A DNA stretch of 64,000 nt, taken from the NCBI RefSeq assembly GCF_001952935.1, contig NZ_CP018319.1, positions 3,740,001 to 3,804,000 on the forward strand. Direction: 5' to 3'. Source of the DNA: Pseudomonas frederiksbergensis (GTDB lineage Bacteria; Pseudomonadota; Gammaproteobacteria; Pseudomonadales; Pseudomonadaceae). Positions within the stretch are counted from its first letter, which is position 1, and every line of letters begins with the position of its first letter. The position numbers and the translations under genes are program-made. The notes beneath the pieces are model-generated. The model was not told the DNA's origin, made no database searches, and saw only the letters and a program-made list of their open reading frames with translations. This document shows positions 19,320-38,141 of this stretch, one piece after another.

Positions 19320-20375
19320 ATGACAGCGACTATAAAGCTCGGCCAATTGGCCGAGTTCCTCGGCGCCACACTGCGTGGCGACCCGGAGAAAGAAATTTCT
19401 GGGCTAGCCACTTTGCAAGAGGCTGGCCCAGCTCAGTTGAGCTTTCTCGCAAACCCCCAATACCGTAAATACCTGGCTGACAGCCGGGCCGCAGCCTTGT
19501 TGCTGAAGGCCGCTGACGCTGAAGGTTTTGCAGGTAATGCGCTGGTCGTGTCCGATCCGTATCTGGCCTACGCGCGGATTTCCCATCTGTTCGATCCCAA
19601 GCCAAAGGCCGCTGCCGGTGTTCATCCGACAGCTGTTGTAGCGCCGGATGCAGTGGTCGATCCAGCGGCGAGCATTGGTGCTTTTGCGGTGATCGAAAGC
19701 TGCGCACGTATTGCAGCGGGTGTGACCGTTGGCGCGCACTGCTTCATCGGTGCCCGCTGCGAGATTGGCGAGGGCGGCTGGTTGGCCCCGCGAGTCACGC
19801 TGTATCACGACGTACGCATCGGTAAGCGGGTAGTGATTCAATCCGGTGCCGTACTGGGTGGCGAAGGTTTCGGTTTTGCCAACGAGAAAGGTGTCTGGCA
19901 GAAGATCGCCCAGATCGGTGGTGTGCTGGTCGGTGACGACGTTGAGATTGGCGTGAATACCGCTATTGATCGCGGTGCGCTGGCCGATACCGTTCTGGGT
20001 AACGGGGTGAAACTCGACAACCAGATTCAGATCGCCCACAACGTCCAGGTCGGTGATCACACCGCCATGGCTGCGTGCGTGGGGATCTCCGGCAGCACCA
20101 AAATCGGCAAGCATTGCATGCTCGCCGGTGGCGTAGGGCTGGTGGGGCATATTGAAATTTGCGACAACGTTTTTATCACCGGGATGACCATGGTGACCCA
20201 CTCGATTACCGAAAAGGGTTCCTATTCTTCCGGTACAGCCATGCAACCGGCGGCCGAATGGCGCAAAAGCGCGGCCCGTATCCGTCAGCTCGATGACATC
20301 GCGCGGCGTCTGCGACAGCTGGAAAAGCGTGTAGGGGACGTGACCCCTGACGGTAATGCTTCATCTGATGGCTGA
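19320..20375 (+). CDS. lpxD: UDP-3-O-(3-hydroxyacyl)glucosamine N-acyltransferase
   Basis: Third step of lipid A synthesis, adding the N-linked hydroxyacyl chain. 351 residues: an N-terminal uridine-binding domain (about 1-100, with [13 protein letters not shown]), then a left-handed beta-helix of hexapeptide repeats ([18 protein letters not shown] repeats), with the catalytic-His region [20 protein letters not shown]-terminal helix ([17 protein letters not shown]) follows. The start is two bases after the skp stop. Other lipid A genes follow (fabZ supplies hydroxyacyl chains, lpxA, lpxB). Confidence 0.98.
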   Translation: MTATIKLGQLAEFLGATLRGDPEKEISGLATLQEAGPAQLSFLANPQYRKYLADSRAAALLLKAADAEGFAGNALVVSDPYLAYARISHLFDPKPKAAAGVHPTAVVAPDAVVDPAASIGAFAVIESCARIAAGVTVGAHCFIGARCEIGEGGWLAPRVTLYHDVRIGKRVVIQSGAVLGGEGFGFANEKGVWQKIAQIGGVLVGDDVEIGVNTAIDRGALADTVLGNGVKLDNQIQIAHNVQVGDHTAMAACVGISGSTKIGKHCMLAGGVGLVGHIEICDNVFITGMTMVTHSITEKGSYSSGTAMQPAAEWRKSAARIRQLDDIARRLRQLEKRVGDVTPDGNASSDG

Positions 20376-20482
20376 TACCATTTCCATATCAAGTGTGCAC
20401 AGCCGCTAGACTGCCTCCTTGATTTGCTAGAGGGGTGCGCGTCAGTCGCGCCTCCCAATCTTTACATAGGCTTCCCCCCGAA

Positions 20483-20923
20483 ATGATGGACATCAACGAG
20501 ATTCGCGAATACCTGCCTCACCGTTACCCGTTCCTGCTGGTGGACCGGGTCGTGGATCTGGATGTGGAAGGCAAGCGCATTCGCGCCTACAAGAATGTCA
20601 GCATCAACGAACCTTTCTTCAATGGTCACTTTCCTGCGCATCCAATCATGCCGGGCGTATTGATCATCGAAGCGATGGCTCAGGCTGCTGGCATCCTTGG
20701 CTTCAAAATGCTCGATGTGAAGCCTGCCGACGGTACGCTCTACTACTTCGTCGGTTCCGACAAGCTGCGCTTTCGCCAGCCCGTCACCCCAGGCGATCAA
20801 TTGATCCTCGAAGCCCGCTTCATCAGCTGCAAGCGCCAGATCTGGAAGTTCGAGTGCCAGGCTTCGGTCGATGGCAAGCCAGTCTGCTCTGCTGAAATCA
20901 TCTGCGCGGAACGCAAACTATGA
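20483..20923 (+). CDS. fabZ: 3-hydroxyacyl-[acyl-carrier-protein] dehydratase FabZ
   Basis: Dehydrates 3-hydroxyacyl-ACP in fatty acid elongation and competes with LpxA/LpxD for hydroxyacyl-ACP. 146 residues from the first of two tandem ATGs (20483), beginning [19 protein letters not shown]. The hot-dog fold active site is in [19 protein letters not shown], with catalytic His and Glu. About 107 bases separate it from lpxD. It ends four bases into lpxA (ATGA overlap), giving tight coupling to lipid A synthesis. Confidence 0.98.
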   Translation: MMDINEIREYLPHRYPFLLVDRVVDLDVEGKRIRAYKNVSINEPFFNGHFPAHPIMPGVLIIEAMAQAAGILGFKMLDVKPADGTLYYFVGSDKLRFRQPVTPGDQLILEARFISCKRQIWKFECQASVDGKPVCSAEIICAERKL

Positions 20924-21696
20924 GTTTGATTGACCCTCGCGCAATCATCGATCCGGCGGCTATCCTGGCCGACGGCGTCGAGGTCGGCCCTTGGTCGATC
21001 ATCGGTGCAGGTGTGGAAATCGGCGAGGGGACAGTGATCGGGCCGCATGTGATTCTCAAAGGCCCGACCCGAATCGGAAAGCACAACCGCATCTACCAGT
21101 TTTCTTCGGTAGGCGAGGACACGCCCGATCTGAAATACAAGGGTGAAGAAACCCGTCTGGTCATTGGTGACCACAACGTCATCCGTGAAGGCGTGACGAT
21201 TCACCGTGGGACCATCCAGGATCGTGCTGAAACGACCCTGGGTGATCACAATCTGATCATGGCCTATGCCCACATCGGCCACGACAGCGTCATCGGCAAC
21301 CACTGCATCCTGGTCAACAACACCGCGTTGGCGGGCCATGTGCACGTTGAAGACTGGGCGATCCTGTCCGGTTTTACCCTGGTTCACCAGTATTGCCATA
21401 TCGGCGCCCACAGTTTTTCCGGTATGGGCACCGCCATCGGCAAGGATGTCCCGGCGTACGTCACGGTGTTCGGCAACCCGGCCGAAGCCCGCAGCATGAA
21501 CTTCGAAGGCATGCGTCGTCGCGGTTTCAGCGAAGATGCGATCCACGCTCTGCGTCGTGCCTACAAAGTGGTTTATCGCCAGGGCCTGACAGTTGAACAG
21601 GCACTCGCCGAGCTGGCCGAACCTTCGGATCAGTTCCCGGAAGTCGCGGTATTTCGTGATTCCATCCAGTCTTCGACCCGCGGCATCACTCGTTAA
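20920..21696 (+). CDS. lpxA: UDP-N-acetylglucosamine acyltransferase
   Basis: First committed step of lipid A synthesis: 3-O-acylation of UDP-GlcNAc. 258 residues, typical length. The N-terminal two thirds are hexapeptide repeats forming a beta-helix, starting [20 protein letters not shown]. The catalytic His lies in [18 protein letters not shown], and [15 protein letters not shown] begins the C-terminal helical domain. Translationally coupled to fabZ and two bases before lpxB. Confidence 0.98.
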   Translation: MSLIDPRAIIDPAAILADGVEVGPWSIIGAGVEIGEGTVIGPHVILKGPTRIGKHNRIYQFSSVGEDTPDLKYKGEETRLVIGDHNVIREGVTIHRGTIQDRAETTLGDHNLIMAYAHIGHDSVIGNHCILVNNTALAGHVHVEDWAILSGFTLVHQYCHIGAHSFSGMGTAIGKDVPAYVTVFGNPAEARSMNFEGMRRRGFSEDAIHALRRAYKVVYRQGLTVEQALAELAEPSDQFPEVAVFRDSIQSSTRGITR

Positions 21697-21698
21697 TC

Positions 21699-22826
21699 AT
21701 GGCTAATCTGCGTATAGCGCTGGTGGCGGGTGAGGCTTCCGGCGACATTCTCGGCGCGGGTCTCATGCGCGCACTCAAGGCACAGCACCCGGCAGTCGAG
21801 TTCATCGGTGTCGGTGGTCCGCTGATGCAGGCCGAAGGCCTGACTTCGTATTTCCCGATGGAACGTCTTTCGGTCATGGGCCTGGTGGAAGTGCTGGGCC
21901 GCTTGCGCGAGTTGCTGGCACGCCGCAAAAAGCTGGTTGCCGACCTGATCGCCCAGAAGCCGGACGTGTTCATCGGTATCGATGCTCCGGACTTCAACCT
22001 CAATATCGAACTCAAGCTGCGTCAGGCCGGCATCAAGACCGTGCATTACGTGAGTCCGTCGGTTTGGGCCTGGCGGCAGAAACGGGTGCTGAAGATTCGC
22101 GAAGGCTGCGATCTGATGCTGACGCTGTTCCCGTTCGAAGCGAAATTCTATGAAGAGAAGGGCGTGCCGGTGCGATTTGTCGGGCACTCCCTGGCCGATG
22201 CTATTCCGCTTGAGGCTGATCGCGCCGCAGCGCGGGCCGAACTTGGCTTGCCGGATGGGCCGCTGGTCGCCCTGATGCCGGGCAGCCGTGGCGGTGAGGT
22301 TGGGCGCCTTGGTGCGCTGTTCCTCGATACCGCCCAGCGCTTGCGGGCCCTGCGTCCGGGCGTACGCTTCGTCATGCCATGCGCGAGCCCGCAGCGCCGG
22401 GCCCAGCTTGAAGAGCTGCTGGCCGGTCGCGATCTGCCGCTGACCTTGCTCGACGGCAAATCCCACCTGGCCCTGGCTGCTTGCGACGCCGTGTTGATTG
22501 CTTCGGGCACCGCTACGCTGGAAGCATTGTTATACAAGCGGCCGATGGTGGTCGCTTATCGCTTGGCACCGCTGACGTTCTGGATTCTCAAGCGGATGGT
22601 GAAGAGTCCCTACATCTCGTTGCCGAATTTGCTGGCCCAGCGCCTGCTGGTGCCGGAGTTGTTGCAGGACGATGCGACGGTAGAGGCTTTGGCCCAAACC
22701 CTGTCGCCACTGATTGAAGGTGGCCAGGAACAGACCCGAGGCTTTGACGAAATCCACCGAACCCTGCGCTTGGACGCCTCCAATCAGGCAGCGGACGCGG
22801 TACTGAACCTGATTGGCAGAGCATAA
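21699..22826 (+). CDS. lpxB: Lipid-A-disaccharide synthase
   Basis: Glycosyltransferase family 19 enzyme joining UDP-2,3-diacylglucosamine and lipid X to form the lipid A disaccharide. 375 residues. It starts [20 protein letters not shown], the characteristic opening, followed by [12 protein letters not shown] and VWAWRQKRV. The C-terminal donor-binding half includes [13 protein letters not shown] and [12 protein letters not shown]. The stop overlaps the start of rnhB (TAATGA). Peripheral inner-membrane location is expected. Confidence 0.98.
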   Translation: MANLRIALVAGEASGDILGAGLMRALKAQHPAVEFIGVGGPLMQAEGLTSYFPMERLSVMGLVEVLGRLRELLARRKKLVADLIAQKPDVFIGIDAPDFNLNIELKLRQAGIKTVHYVSPSVWAWRQKRVLKIREGCDLMLTLFPFEAKFYEEKGVPVRFVGHSLADAIPLEADRAAARAELGLPDGPLVALMPGSRGGEVGRLGALFLDTAQRLRALRPGVRFVMPCASPQRRAQLEELLAGRDLPLTLLDGKSHLALAACDAVLIASGTATLEALLYKRPMVVAYRLAPLTFWILKRMVKSPYISLPNLLAQRLLVPELLQDDATVEALAQTLSPLIEGGQEQTRGFDEIHRTLRLDASNQAADAVLNLIGRA

Positions 22827-23467
22827 TGAGCAAAGCAAGCAAGCAGATGGGCCTGGATTTTATGCTAGTCGATGAGCTTGAAGATCTGGTGGCGGGTGTC
22901 GATGAAGTCGGTCGCGGCCCGCTGTGTGGTGCGGTGGTGACGGCGGCAGTGATCCTCGATCCGAGCCGCCCCATCCTGGGCCTCAACGACTCGAAGAAGC
23001 TCACCGAAGCTCGCCGTGAAGCGCTTTACGACGAAATCTGCGAAAAGGCCCTGAGTTGGTATGTCGCCCGCGCCGAAGTAGAAGAAATCGACGACCTGAA
23101 CATCCTGCACGCCACCATGCTGGCCATGCAGCGTGCCGTCGAAGGGCTGCACATTCAGCCGAAACTGGCGATGATCGACGGCAACCGTTGCCCGAAACTG
23201 TCCATGCGCGCCGAATCGGTGGTGCAGGGCGACGGCAAGGTACCGGCCATTGCTGCAGCGTCGATTCTGGCCAAGGTCAGCCGCGACCGCGAGATGGCAG
23301 CGTTCGAATTGATTTACCCGGGTTACGGCATCGGTGGCCACAAAGGCTACCCGACGCCCGTTCACCTGGAGGCGCTGGCCCGCTTGGGGCCGACGCCGAT
23401 TCACCGCCGCTCGTTCGCCCCGGTACGCCTGGCTTACGAGGCGCGGGAAAACCTGATCGAGAGTTAG
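22826..23467 (+). CDS. rnhB: Ribonuclease HII
   Basis: Cuts RNA in RNA-DNA hybrids and starts removal of single ribonucleotides from DNA. 213 residues. The DEDD catalytic set is visible in [16 protein letters not shown] (Asp, Glu), MIDGNRCPK (Asp) and the later Asp of [11 protein letters not shown], and the C-terminal segment contains [13 protein letters not shown]. The start overlaps the lpxB stop. It precedes dnaE, from which it is separated by a hairpin. The lpxB-rnhB-dnaE order is conserved in gamma-proteobacteria. Confidence 0.97.
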   Translation: MSKASKQMGLDFMLVDELEDLVAGVDEVGRGPLCGAVVTAAVILDPSRPILGLNDSKKLTEARREALYDEICEKALSWYVARAEVEEIDDLNILHATMLAMQRAVEGLHIQPKLAMIDGNRCPKLSMRAESVVQGDGKVPAIAAASILAKVSRDREMAAFELIYPGYGIGGHKGYPTPVHLEALARLGPTPIHRRSFAPVRLAYEARENLIES

Positions 23468-23489
23468 TCGCAAGGCTGATGTTTTTGCC

Positions 23490-23513
23490 AAGGCCCGGTA
23501 CAATCCGGGCCTT
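23490..23513 (+). terminator. Hairpin between rnhB and dnaE
   Basis: AAGGCCCGG, loop TACAAT, CCGGGCCTT, followed by a short T-rich stretch (GTTGTCTT). It could be a weak terminator. The loop TACAAT also fits a -10 box for dnaE, so the site may combine termination and promotion. Confidence 0.5.
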
Positions 23514-23550
23514 GTTGTCTTCACGTTTCTAGTTTCTAGACAGGATCACT

Positions 23551-27072
<3,522 letters not shown>

Positions 27073-27211
27073 CGGTCAGGCGCTATAGAAGCGCCTGATC
27101 TCGACCTGAATTTTTAATCTCGACCTGAACGCGCCTCTCCCTTAAGGTAGGGCGCGAATAGACAACCGGCCGGCCCAAGCTCTCTTGGATGTCGACCCAA
27201 GACGGACGCCT

Positions 27212-28159
27212 ATGAACCCGAATTTTCTAGATTTCGAACAGCCGATCGCCGACCTGCAAGCCAAGATCGAAGAGTTGCGCTTGGTCGGTAATGACAATTC
27301 GCTGAATATCGGCGATGAGATCTCCCGCCTGCAGGACAAAAGCAGCACGCTGACCGAAGACATCTTCGGCAAGCTGACCAGCTGGCAGATCGCGCGTCTG
27401 GCGCGTCACCCGAAACGTCCGTACACCCTGGACTACATCGAACACATCTTCACCGAGTTCGACGAACTGCACGGCGACCGTCATTTCTCCGACGACGCTG
27501 CGATCGTGGGCGGCATTGCCCGTCTGGACGACCAGCCGGTGATGATCATCGGTCACCAGAAAGGCCGTGAAGTGCGCGAGAAAGTTCGCCGCAACTTCGG
27601 CATGCCGCGTCCGGAAGGCTACCGCAAGGCGTGCCGCCTGATGGAAATGGCCGAACGCTTCAAGATGCCAATCCTGACCTTCATCGACACCCCGGGCGCT
27701 TACCCAGGTATCGATGCTGAAGAGCGCAACCAGAGCGAAGCGATTGCCTGGAACCTGCGCGTCATGGCTCGCCTGAAAACCCCAATCATCGCCACCGTGA
27801 TCGGTGAGGGTGGTTCTGGCGGTGCTTTGGCGATCGGCGTTTGCGATCAACTGAACATGCTGCAGTACTCGACCTACGCGGTGATTTCGCCGGAAGGTTG
27901 CGCCTCGATTCTGTGGAAGACCGCCGAGAAAGCGCCGGACGCAGCCGAGGCCATGGGTATCACTGCCGAGCGCCTGAAAGGCTTGGGTATTGTGGATAAA
28001 GTGATCAGCGAGCCTTTGGGCGGCGCGCACCGTAATCCGGCAGCTGCGGCTGCATCGATCCGTGCAGAACTGAGCTCGCAACTGGCGATGCTGAAGAAGT
28101 TCGATAACGAAGCGCTGTTGGCTCGCCGTTACGAGCGTCTGATGAGCTACGGTCTCTGA
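27212..28159 (+). CDS. accA: Acetyl-CoA carboxylase carboxyltransferase subunit alpha
   Basis: With AccD forms the carboxyltransferase that makes malonyl-CoA for fatty acid synthesis. The ATG at 27212 gives 315 residues starting [20 protein letters not shown]; an in-frame start nine codons upstream is less likely on family grounds. Motifs: [33 protein letters not shown], and the oxyanion-forming glycines in [16 protein letters not shown]. The dnaE-accA-tilS order is conserved. A REP doublet follows the stop. Confidence 0.98.
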   Translation: MNPNFLDFEQPIADLQAKIEELRLVGNDNSLNIGDEISRLQDKSSTLTEDIFGKLTSWQIARLARHPKRPYTLDYIEHIFTEFDELHGDRHFSDDAAIVGGIARLDDQPVMIIGHQKGREVREKVRRNFGMPRPEGYRKACRLMEMAERFKMPILTFIDTPGAYPGIDAEERNQSEAIAWNLRVMARLKTPIIATVIGEGGSGGALAIGVCDQLNMLQYSTYAVISPEGCASILWKTAEKAPDAAEAMGITAERLKGLGIVDKVISEPLGGAHRNPAAAAASIRAELSSQLAMLKKFDNEALLARRYERLMSYGL

Positions 28160-28178
28160 TCTGACCTCGCTATACCCA

Positions 28179-28268
28179 TGTGGGAGCGAGCCTGCTCGCG
28201 ATGGCGGCTTAACATTCAACTAATCTGTTGGTTGTTATGCCCCTATCGCGAGCAGGCTCGCTCCCACA
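28179..28268. repeat. REP doublet
   Basis: TGTGGGAGCGAGCCTGCTCG and, inverted, CGAGCAGGCTCGCTCCCACA about 50 bases apart, between accA and tilS. Same family as the copies near 35002, 58294 and 61614. Confidence 0.9.
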
Positions 28269-28292
28269 TTTGTTTTGTGTAAAGGGAACGCT

Positions 28293-29621
28293 ATGAGTCG
28301 GCCAATGATTGATTTGCCTGCCAAGCTGTTGCTGAATCTGAAACCGTGGCGCAATGCTACAACCTGGCGCATCGCCTTCTCCGGTGGTCTCGACTCCACC
28401 GTTCTGCTGCACCTTCTTGTACACCTCGCGAAAACCGAATCCCTGCCGGCGCTAAGCGCCATCCATGTTCATCACGGCCTTCAAGCGGCGGCTGATGCGT
28501 GGCCGGATCATTGCCAGTCGGTCTGTGATGCGCTGGGTGTGCCGCTGCAGGTTGTTCGTGTGCAGGTTCAACCCGGCGCCAGTATCGAGCGTGCAGCCCG
28601 GGATGCGCGATATGCCGCGTTCATCGAGGCGACTCAGGCCAATGAGGTGTTGATGACCGCCCAGCACCGTGACGATCAGGCGGAAACCTTGTTGTTTCGA
28701 CTGTTGCGTGGGGCAGGCGTGAGAGGGTTGTCGGGAATGCCGAGCGAACGTCCGTTGGGTCGCGGGCATTTGCTGCGCCCCTTGCTCGATGTCACTCGCG
28801 CCGAGCTTGAAGCCTACGCGACTGAACATCAGTTGAGCTGGATCGAGGATCCGTCGAACCAGGACCACCAGTTCTCACGCAATTATCTGCGTCATCAAGT
28901 GTTCCCCGTACTGACCGCGCGCTGGCCGCAAGCGGTGGCGACCATGGCGCGCAGCGCTGCGCATCTGAGCGAAGCGCAGGGATTGCTCGACGAATTGGCG
29001 CAAATCGATCTGTCCCACGCCAGCACCGCCAGTGATTTCGATTGGTTGGGTTTGCCGTCGCTGGAGTTGGCACCGCTGGAGAAACTGTCTGATGCGCGTC
29101 AGCGCAATGCGCTGAGTCATTGGCTCAAACCTCTGACGACCTTGCCGGACAGTGACCATTGGTCGGGTTGGGAGAATGTGCGCGATGCGACCGGCGATGC
29201 GCGTCCGCTCTGGCGGCTGGCGGCGGGTGAATTGCATCGCGCGGGCGGGCGTCTCTGGTGGTTGTCAGGTGGCTGGCTGCGCACTCCGCCATCCCCGGTT
29301 TCTTGGGCTGAGCCCTCGGTATCACTGGTGTTGCCGGATAACGGCGTGCTCACCCTCACCGGTCAAATTCCCGATGGCCTGCTGCATATCCGCTATCGTG
29401 AGGGAGGTGAGGTGATGAATTTACCCGGTCGCGGCCATCGCGATCTGAAGCGATTGCTCAATGAAAGCGGTGTGCCGGGATTTGTCCGTGGCAGATTGCC
29501 GCTGCTCTATCGAGGCAAGCAATTGCTGGCGGTGGCCAACCTGCGGGGCTTGGACGGCAGTGCAAAGAATCATTGGCGTTTGCATTGGCAACCATCGCAC
29601 GAAGATCAAGGTTTGAGCTGA
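28293..29621 (+). CDS. tilS: tRNA(Ile)-lysidine synthetase
   Basis: Modifies C34 of the AUA-reading tRNA(Ile) to lysidine, which changes both charging and decoding; essential in most bacteria. The ATG at 28293 gives 442 residues. The PP-loop FSGGLDSTVLLHLLV lies near residue 33, with HVHHGLQAAADAW and LMTAQHRDDQAETLLFRLLR completing the catalytic core. The C-terminal substrate-binding domains end with VRGRLPLLYRGKQLLAV. An upstream in-frame ATG (28275) would place the ribosome site inside the gene. It may share the dnaE-accA transcript through the REP doublet. Confidence 0.96.
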   Translation: MSRPMIDLPAKLLLNLKPWRNATTWRIAFSGGLDSTVLLHLLVHLAKTESLPALSAIHVHHGLQAAADAWPDHCQSVCDALGVPLQVVRVQVQPGASIERAARDARYAAFIEATQANEVLMTAQHRDDQAETLLFRLLRGAGVRGLSGMPSERPLGRGHLLRPLLDVTRAELEAYATEHQLSWIEDPSNQDHQFSRNYLRHQVFPVLTARWPQAVATMARSAAHLSEAQGLLDELAQIDLSHASTASDFDWLGLPSLELAPLEKLSDARQRNALSHWLKPLTTLPDSDHWSGWENVRDATGDARPLWRLAAGELHRAGGRLWWLSGGWLRTPPSPVSWAEPSVSLVLPDNGVLTLTGQIPDGLLHIRYREGGEVMNLPGRGHRDLKRLLNESGVPGFVRGRLPLLYRGKQLLAVANLRGLDGSAKNHWRLHWQPSHEDQGLS

Positions 29622-29874
29622 AAGGGGCTTTCCGGTAGACTACGCTCCCTTCTTGATACAACTTCTGTGGATTCGCCTGAATTGCAGGAGTTGCCGATTA
29701 CCAAGCAGTCTTTGCTGGGCGATTCCAAAAAATGTGTAGCGAGCAACCTACCGGTGTTTCATCTTCCGGTCTGTCCCAACGCGGCGGTTTTTTTGAAAGA
29801 TGCACTGTGATTAATGCAGGTGATCGGGGGCTTCGGCCTTCCTTCGCTTTCCCCGGCGGCTCGGACCGCTTTAA

Positions 29875-32378
<2,504 letters not shown>

Positions 32379-32396
32379 TCCTCATTTCTCCGGTAA

Positions 32397-33824
<1,428 letters not shown>

Positions 33825-33996
33825 TCGTTAATTGGTAAAAAAGACACCGGATTGTGTCGGAAAAATCGCAGCAGCGATGGATTTGCCACTAATCTGATGC
33901 CTTATAAGCACAAGCCTGGATCTTCCAGGCTTCGTGCTATCAGAAGCTTCAAAGTTTTGGCATGGCTGTCTTTTTTCACTGGATACCTGATATTCG

Positions 33997-34275
33997 ATGC
34001 GCAGTCCCAATTGGTTGTTCCTCGTCTTGCTCCTGCTGCTGGCTGGCCTGCAATACCGCCTGTGGGTGGGTAATGGCAGTCTGGCGCAAGTGGCCGAACT
34101 GACTCAGCAGATCGCAGATCAACACGCTGAGAATGAGGGGCTGCTTGAGCGCAATCGGGTGATGGACGCTGAAGTCAGTGAATTGAAAAAGGGCATGGAG
34201 ACCGTTGAAGAGCGGGCTCGTCATGAATTGGGCATGGTCAAGGACGGTGAAACCCTTTACCAGCTGGCTCAATGA
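33997..34275 (+). CDS. ftsB: Cell division protein FtsB
   Basis: Small bitopic divisome protein linking FtsL and FtsQ and helping activate septal peptidoglycan synthesis. 92 residues: a short cytoplasmic start, a transmembrane helix (NWLFLVLLLLLAGLQYRLWV, residues about 4-23), and a periplasmic coiled coil rich in Glu, Gln and Leu (VAELTQQIADQHAENEGLLE). It ends RHELGMVKDGETLYQLAQ, the typical FtsB/DivIC end. The stop overlaps the ispD start (ATGA), and it follows eno by 172 bases. Confidence 0.93.
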   Translation: MRSPNWLFLVLLLLLAGLQYRLWVGNGSLAQVAELTQQIADQHAENEGLLERNRVMDAEVSELKKGMETVEERARHELGMVKDGETLYQLAQ

Positions 34276-34979
34276 ACCTTTCGTTACCGGCCTTCTGGGC
34301 TGTAATTCCTGCCGCGGGCGTCGGTGCCCGTATGGCCGCGGACCGTCCCAAGCAATATTTGCAATTGGACGGGCGCACTATTCTCGAACACAGCCTCGGC
34401 TGTTTCCTTGACCATCCTGCCCTGAAGGGATTGGTGGTCAGTCTTGCTGTTGATGATCCTTATTGGCCGAACCTGGCATGCGCTGGCGATCCACGAATTC
34501 AGCGGGTTGAAGGTGGTTCCGAGCGTTCCGGGTCGGTACTCAATGCGTTGCTGCATTTGCATGCGCAAGGCGCTGACGATGACGATTGGGTGCTGGTTCA
34601 CGATGCGGCGCGGCCGAATCTGAGCCGTGATGATCTGGACAAGTTGCTGGGTGAACTCGCAGATGATCCGGTTGGCGGACTGCTGGCGGTTCCGGCACGC
34701 GATACCCTCAAGCGGGTCGACAAGCACGGTCGCGTGGTCGAAACCGTGGATCGCAGTGTGATCTGGCAAGCCTATACGCCGCAGATGTTTCGTCTGGGTG
34801 CATTGCATCGGGCGTTGGCGGACAGTCTGGTGGCCGATGCGGTGATTACTGACGAAGCTTCGGCGATGGAGTGGGCGGGGCTGGCGCCGCGCCTGATCGA
34901 AGGCCGGTCCGACAACCTCAAGGTTACGCGTCCCGAAGATCTCGAATGGTTGCGCCAGCGCTGGTCCAACCGCCGCTGA
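34272..34979 (+). CDS. ispD: 2-C-methyl-D-erythritol 4-phosphate cytidylyltransferase
   Basis: Third step of the MEP pathway; transfers CMP from CTP to MEP. 235 residues. The N-terminal nucleotide-binding motif is AVIPAAGVGARMAADRPKQY, and the family segments VLVHDAARPNLS and VITDEASAMEW are present. Translationally coupled to ftsB. ispF, its usual partner in many genomes, lies 3.2 kb downstream (38142), separated by a LysR gene and the formaldehyde detoxification pair; this is the normal Pseudomonas arrangement. Confidence 0.97.
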   Translation: MNLSLPAFWAVIPAAGVGARMAADRPKQYLQLDGRTILEHSLGCFLDHPALKGLVVSLAVDDPYWPNLACAGDPRIQRVEGGSERSGSVLNALLHLHAQGADDDDWVLVHDAARPNLSRDDLDKLLGELADDPVGGLLAVPARDTLKRVDKHGRVVETVDRSVIWQAYTPQMFRLGALHRALADSLVADAVITDEASAMEWAGLAPRLIEGRSDNLKVTRPEDLEWLRQRWSNRR

Positions 34980-35001
34980 CTGCTGTGGTGTCCGGCAGAT
35001 T

Positions 35002-35090
35002 GCTTTCGCGAGCAAGCCCGCTCCCACATTCGACCGCATTCTTTCTGAAGAAACTCGGTTAAATGTGGGAGCGGGCTTGCTCGCGAAAGC
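35002..35090. repeat. REP doublet
   Basis: GCTTTCGCGAGCAAGCCCGC (reading to CTCCCACAT) and, inverted, ATGTGGGAGCGGGCTTGCTC (ending GCGAAAGC). Lies in the convergent ispD/gfnR-like interval, where it may act as a bidirectional 3'-end structure. Confidence 0.9.
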
Positions 35091-35127
35091 GGTATCTCAG
35101 TCAATAAAACTGGCACTGAAACATACC

Positions 35128-36024
35128 TTAGCTCCGATACTCCGGCCGCTCAGCCAATCCTTCCTTCAAGTAATCCACCAACTTGCGCACCTTCGGCGAC
35201 AAATGCCGTTGCTGTGGATAAAGCGCCCACACGGCAGTGTTCGGCGGTTGGTGGGCTTCCAGCAGCGAAATCAACTCGCCGCTTTTAAGGTGCTCCAGCA
35301 CGTAGTAGTCCGGCAACTGACACAAACCCACTCCCTGTAACGCCGCATCCAGCACCGCTTGCCCACTGTTGCAGCGCCAGTTTCCCTGCACTCGCTGGGA
35401 AAATTCCCGCCCGTTCTGTTCCAGTTGCCAGATGTCCGAGCTACCGATGAGGCAGTTGTGGCGGCTCAGTTCCGACAAACTGTGCGGCCGGCCGTAGCGT
35501 TCCAGATAGGACGGCGATGCACACAGGTACATGCGTCGTGGCGCCAGGCGTGTCGCTACCAGCCGCGAGTCCTGCAGGCGACCGAGACGGATCGCCAGGT
35601 CCAGCCCTTCGTGCACGAGGTCGAGTTGACGATTGCTCAGTTCGATGTCGATGCGCAGTTGCGGATAGAGCCCCATGAAACGGGTTACCAGCGGCACGAT
35701 GAATCGTTCGCCGTACGCCACGGCGCAGGTCATGCGCAGCATGCCTTTGGGTTCGCTGGTCAGGTCGCCCACCGCTCGCAGTGCTTCTTCGCGACCATCC
35801 TGCAGGCGCTGGCAATGTTGCAGAAAGGTTTGCCCGGCTTCGGTCAGCGTGACCCGGCGGGTGCTGCGATACAGCAGTCGCGTCTGAAGTCGCTCTTCGA
35901 GGCGTACTATTTGTCGACTGATGTGGGAGGAAGAAACCCCGAGGCGTTCTGCGGCAGCCGTGAACTGACTGCACTCGGCGACGGCGACGAACTCGTCGAT
36001 ACCTTCCCAGCGGTTTTCGGACAT
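35128..36024 (-). CDS. gfnR: LysR-family regulator, probable GfnR (formaldehyde detoxification)
   Basis: 298 residues from the ATG at 36024 (MSENRWEGIDEFVAVAECSQ); a TTG lies one codon upstream. The N-terminal winged helix-turn-helix contains FTAAAERLGVSSSHISRQIV and RLLYRSTRRVTLTEAG. The remainder is a LysR effector domain, with GLDLAIRLGRLQDSRLVATR typical of the CrgA/DsdC-like subgroup. It is divergent from adhC with 107 bases between, which suggests it controls that gene. In P. aeruginosa the orthologous position is held by GfnR, a regulator of the glutathione-dependent formaldehyde pathway. The symbol is therefore by synteny; the effector is unknown. Confidence 0.85.
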   Translation of the reverse strand: MSENRWEGIDEFVAVAECSQFTAAAERLGVSSSHISRQIVRLEERLQTRLLYRSTRRVTLTEAGQTFLQHCQRLQDGREEALRAVGDLTSEPKGMLRMTCAVAYGERFIVPLVTRFMGLYPQLRIDIELSNRQLDLVHEGLDLAIRLGRLQDSRLVATRLAPRRMYLCASPSYLERYGRPHSLSELSRHNCLIGSSDIWQLEQNGREFSQRVQGNWRCNSGQAVLDAALQGVGLCQLPDYYVLEHLKSGELISLLEAHQPPNTAVWALYPQQRHLSPKVRKLVDYLKEGLAERPEYRS

Positions 36025-36050
36025 CAAGGATTATCCCTGTATGGCAATAA

Positions 36051-37244
<1,194 letters not shown>

Positions 37245-37252
37245 GGTCGGTC

Positions 37253-38098
37253 ATGAGCCTGGAAAATATCTCCTGCCAGAAAAGCTTCGGTGGCTGGCAC
37301 AAACGCTATCTGCACCGCTCCGATGTGCTCGGCTGCGACATGGTGTTTGCCGTGTACCTGCCGCCGCAAGCGGAGCAGGGTGTCAAGTTGCCGGTGTTGT
37401 ATTGGTTGTCCGGCCTGACCTGCACCGACGAAAACTTCATGCAAAAGGCTGGCGCCATGCGCATGGCCGCCGAGCTGGGGCTGATCATCGTTGCCCCGGA
37501 CACCAGCCCTCGCGGTCCTGATGTGCCGGGTGATCCGGATGGCGCCTGGGACTTCGGTCTCGGTGCCGGGTTTTATCTGAATGCCACGCAGGAACCCTGG
37601 TCGCGGCACTATCGGATGCATGACTATGTCGTGCAGGAATTGCCCGCATTGGTCGAAGCCCATTTCCCGGCCTCGGACAAGCGCGGCATCAGCGGTCATT
37701 CCATGGGCGGCCACGGCGCGCTGGTCTGCGCGTTGCGTAATCCGGGGCGTTATCAGTCGGTGTCGGCGTTCTCGCCGATCAACAATCCGATGGACTGTCC
37801 TTGGGGGCAGAAGGCCTTTTCCCGCTACCTGGGTGAAGACCGGTCGAAATGGCGCGAATGGGATGCCTGCGTCCTGATTGCCGAAGCGAACGAGAAGTTG
37901 CCGCTGTTGGTCGATCAAGGTGATCGCGACGATTTCCTCGCCACCCAGCTTAAGCCTGAAGCCTTGCAACAGGCCGCCAAACTGGCCGGTCATCCGCTGA
38001 CGTTGCGCCTGCAACCCGGCTACGACCACAGCTATTTCTTCATCGCCAGCTTCATTGATGACCACTTGCAGCATCACGCACGCGCCCTAGGCGCCTAA
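37253..38098 (+). CDS. fghA: S-formylglutathione hydrolase
   Basis: Hydrolyses S-formylglutathione to formate and glutathione, completing formaldehyde detoxification. 281 residues, alpha/beta hydrolase of the esterase D family. The nucleophile elbow [10 protein letters not shown] contains the catalytic Ser; [11 protein letters not shown] and [15 protein letters not shown] supply the Asp and His. It starts [20 protein letters not shown]. Eight bases separate it from adhC, so they form one operon. Cytosolic. Confidence 0.97.
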   Translation: MSLENISCQKSFGGWHKRYLHRSDVLGCDMVFAVYLPPQAEQGVKLPVLYWLSGLTCTDENFMQKAGAMRMAAELGLIIVAPDTSPRGPDVPGDPDGAWDFGLGAGFYLNATQEPWSRHYRMHDYVVQELPALVEAHFPASDKRGISGHSMGGHGALVCALRNPGRYQSVSAFSPINNPMDCPWGQKAFSRYLGEDRSKWREWDACVLIAEANEKLPLLVDQGDRDDFLATQLKPEALQQAAKLAGHPLTLRLQPGYDHSYFFIASFIDDHLQHHARALGA

Positions 38099-38111
38099 TG
38101 CAGGTAGAATC

Positions 38112-38141
38112 ACGCCCTGACAAAAATCGGGGCGTTTTTTT
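38112..38141 (+). promoter_or_regulatory. Hairpin plus T-run abutting the ispF start codon
   Basis: ACGCCC, loop TGACAAAAATCG, GGGCGT followed by T7 whose last T directly precedes the ispF ATG. It has the form of an intrinsic terminator for fghA. A TAGAAT hexamer at 38105-38110 could be a -10 box for ispF, in which case the hairpin would lie in the 5' leader. The GGGG of the stem is also the only apparent ribosome-binding sequence. Confidence 0.55.

Noticed and set aside
28179..28268. Palindromic repeats as a CRISPR array
   Set aside because: Units occur as inverted pairs, not as regularly spaced direct repeats with unique spacers, and no cas gene is present.
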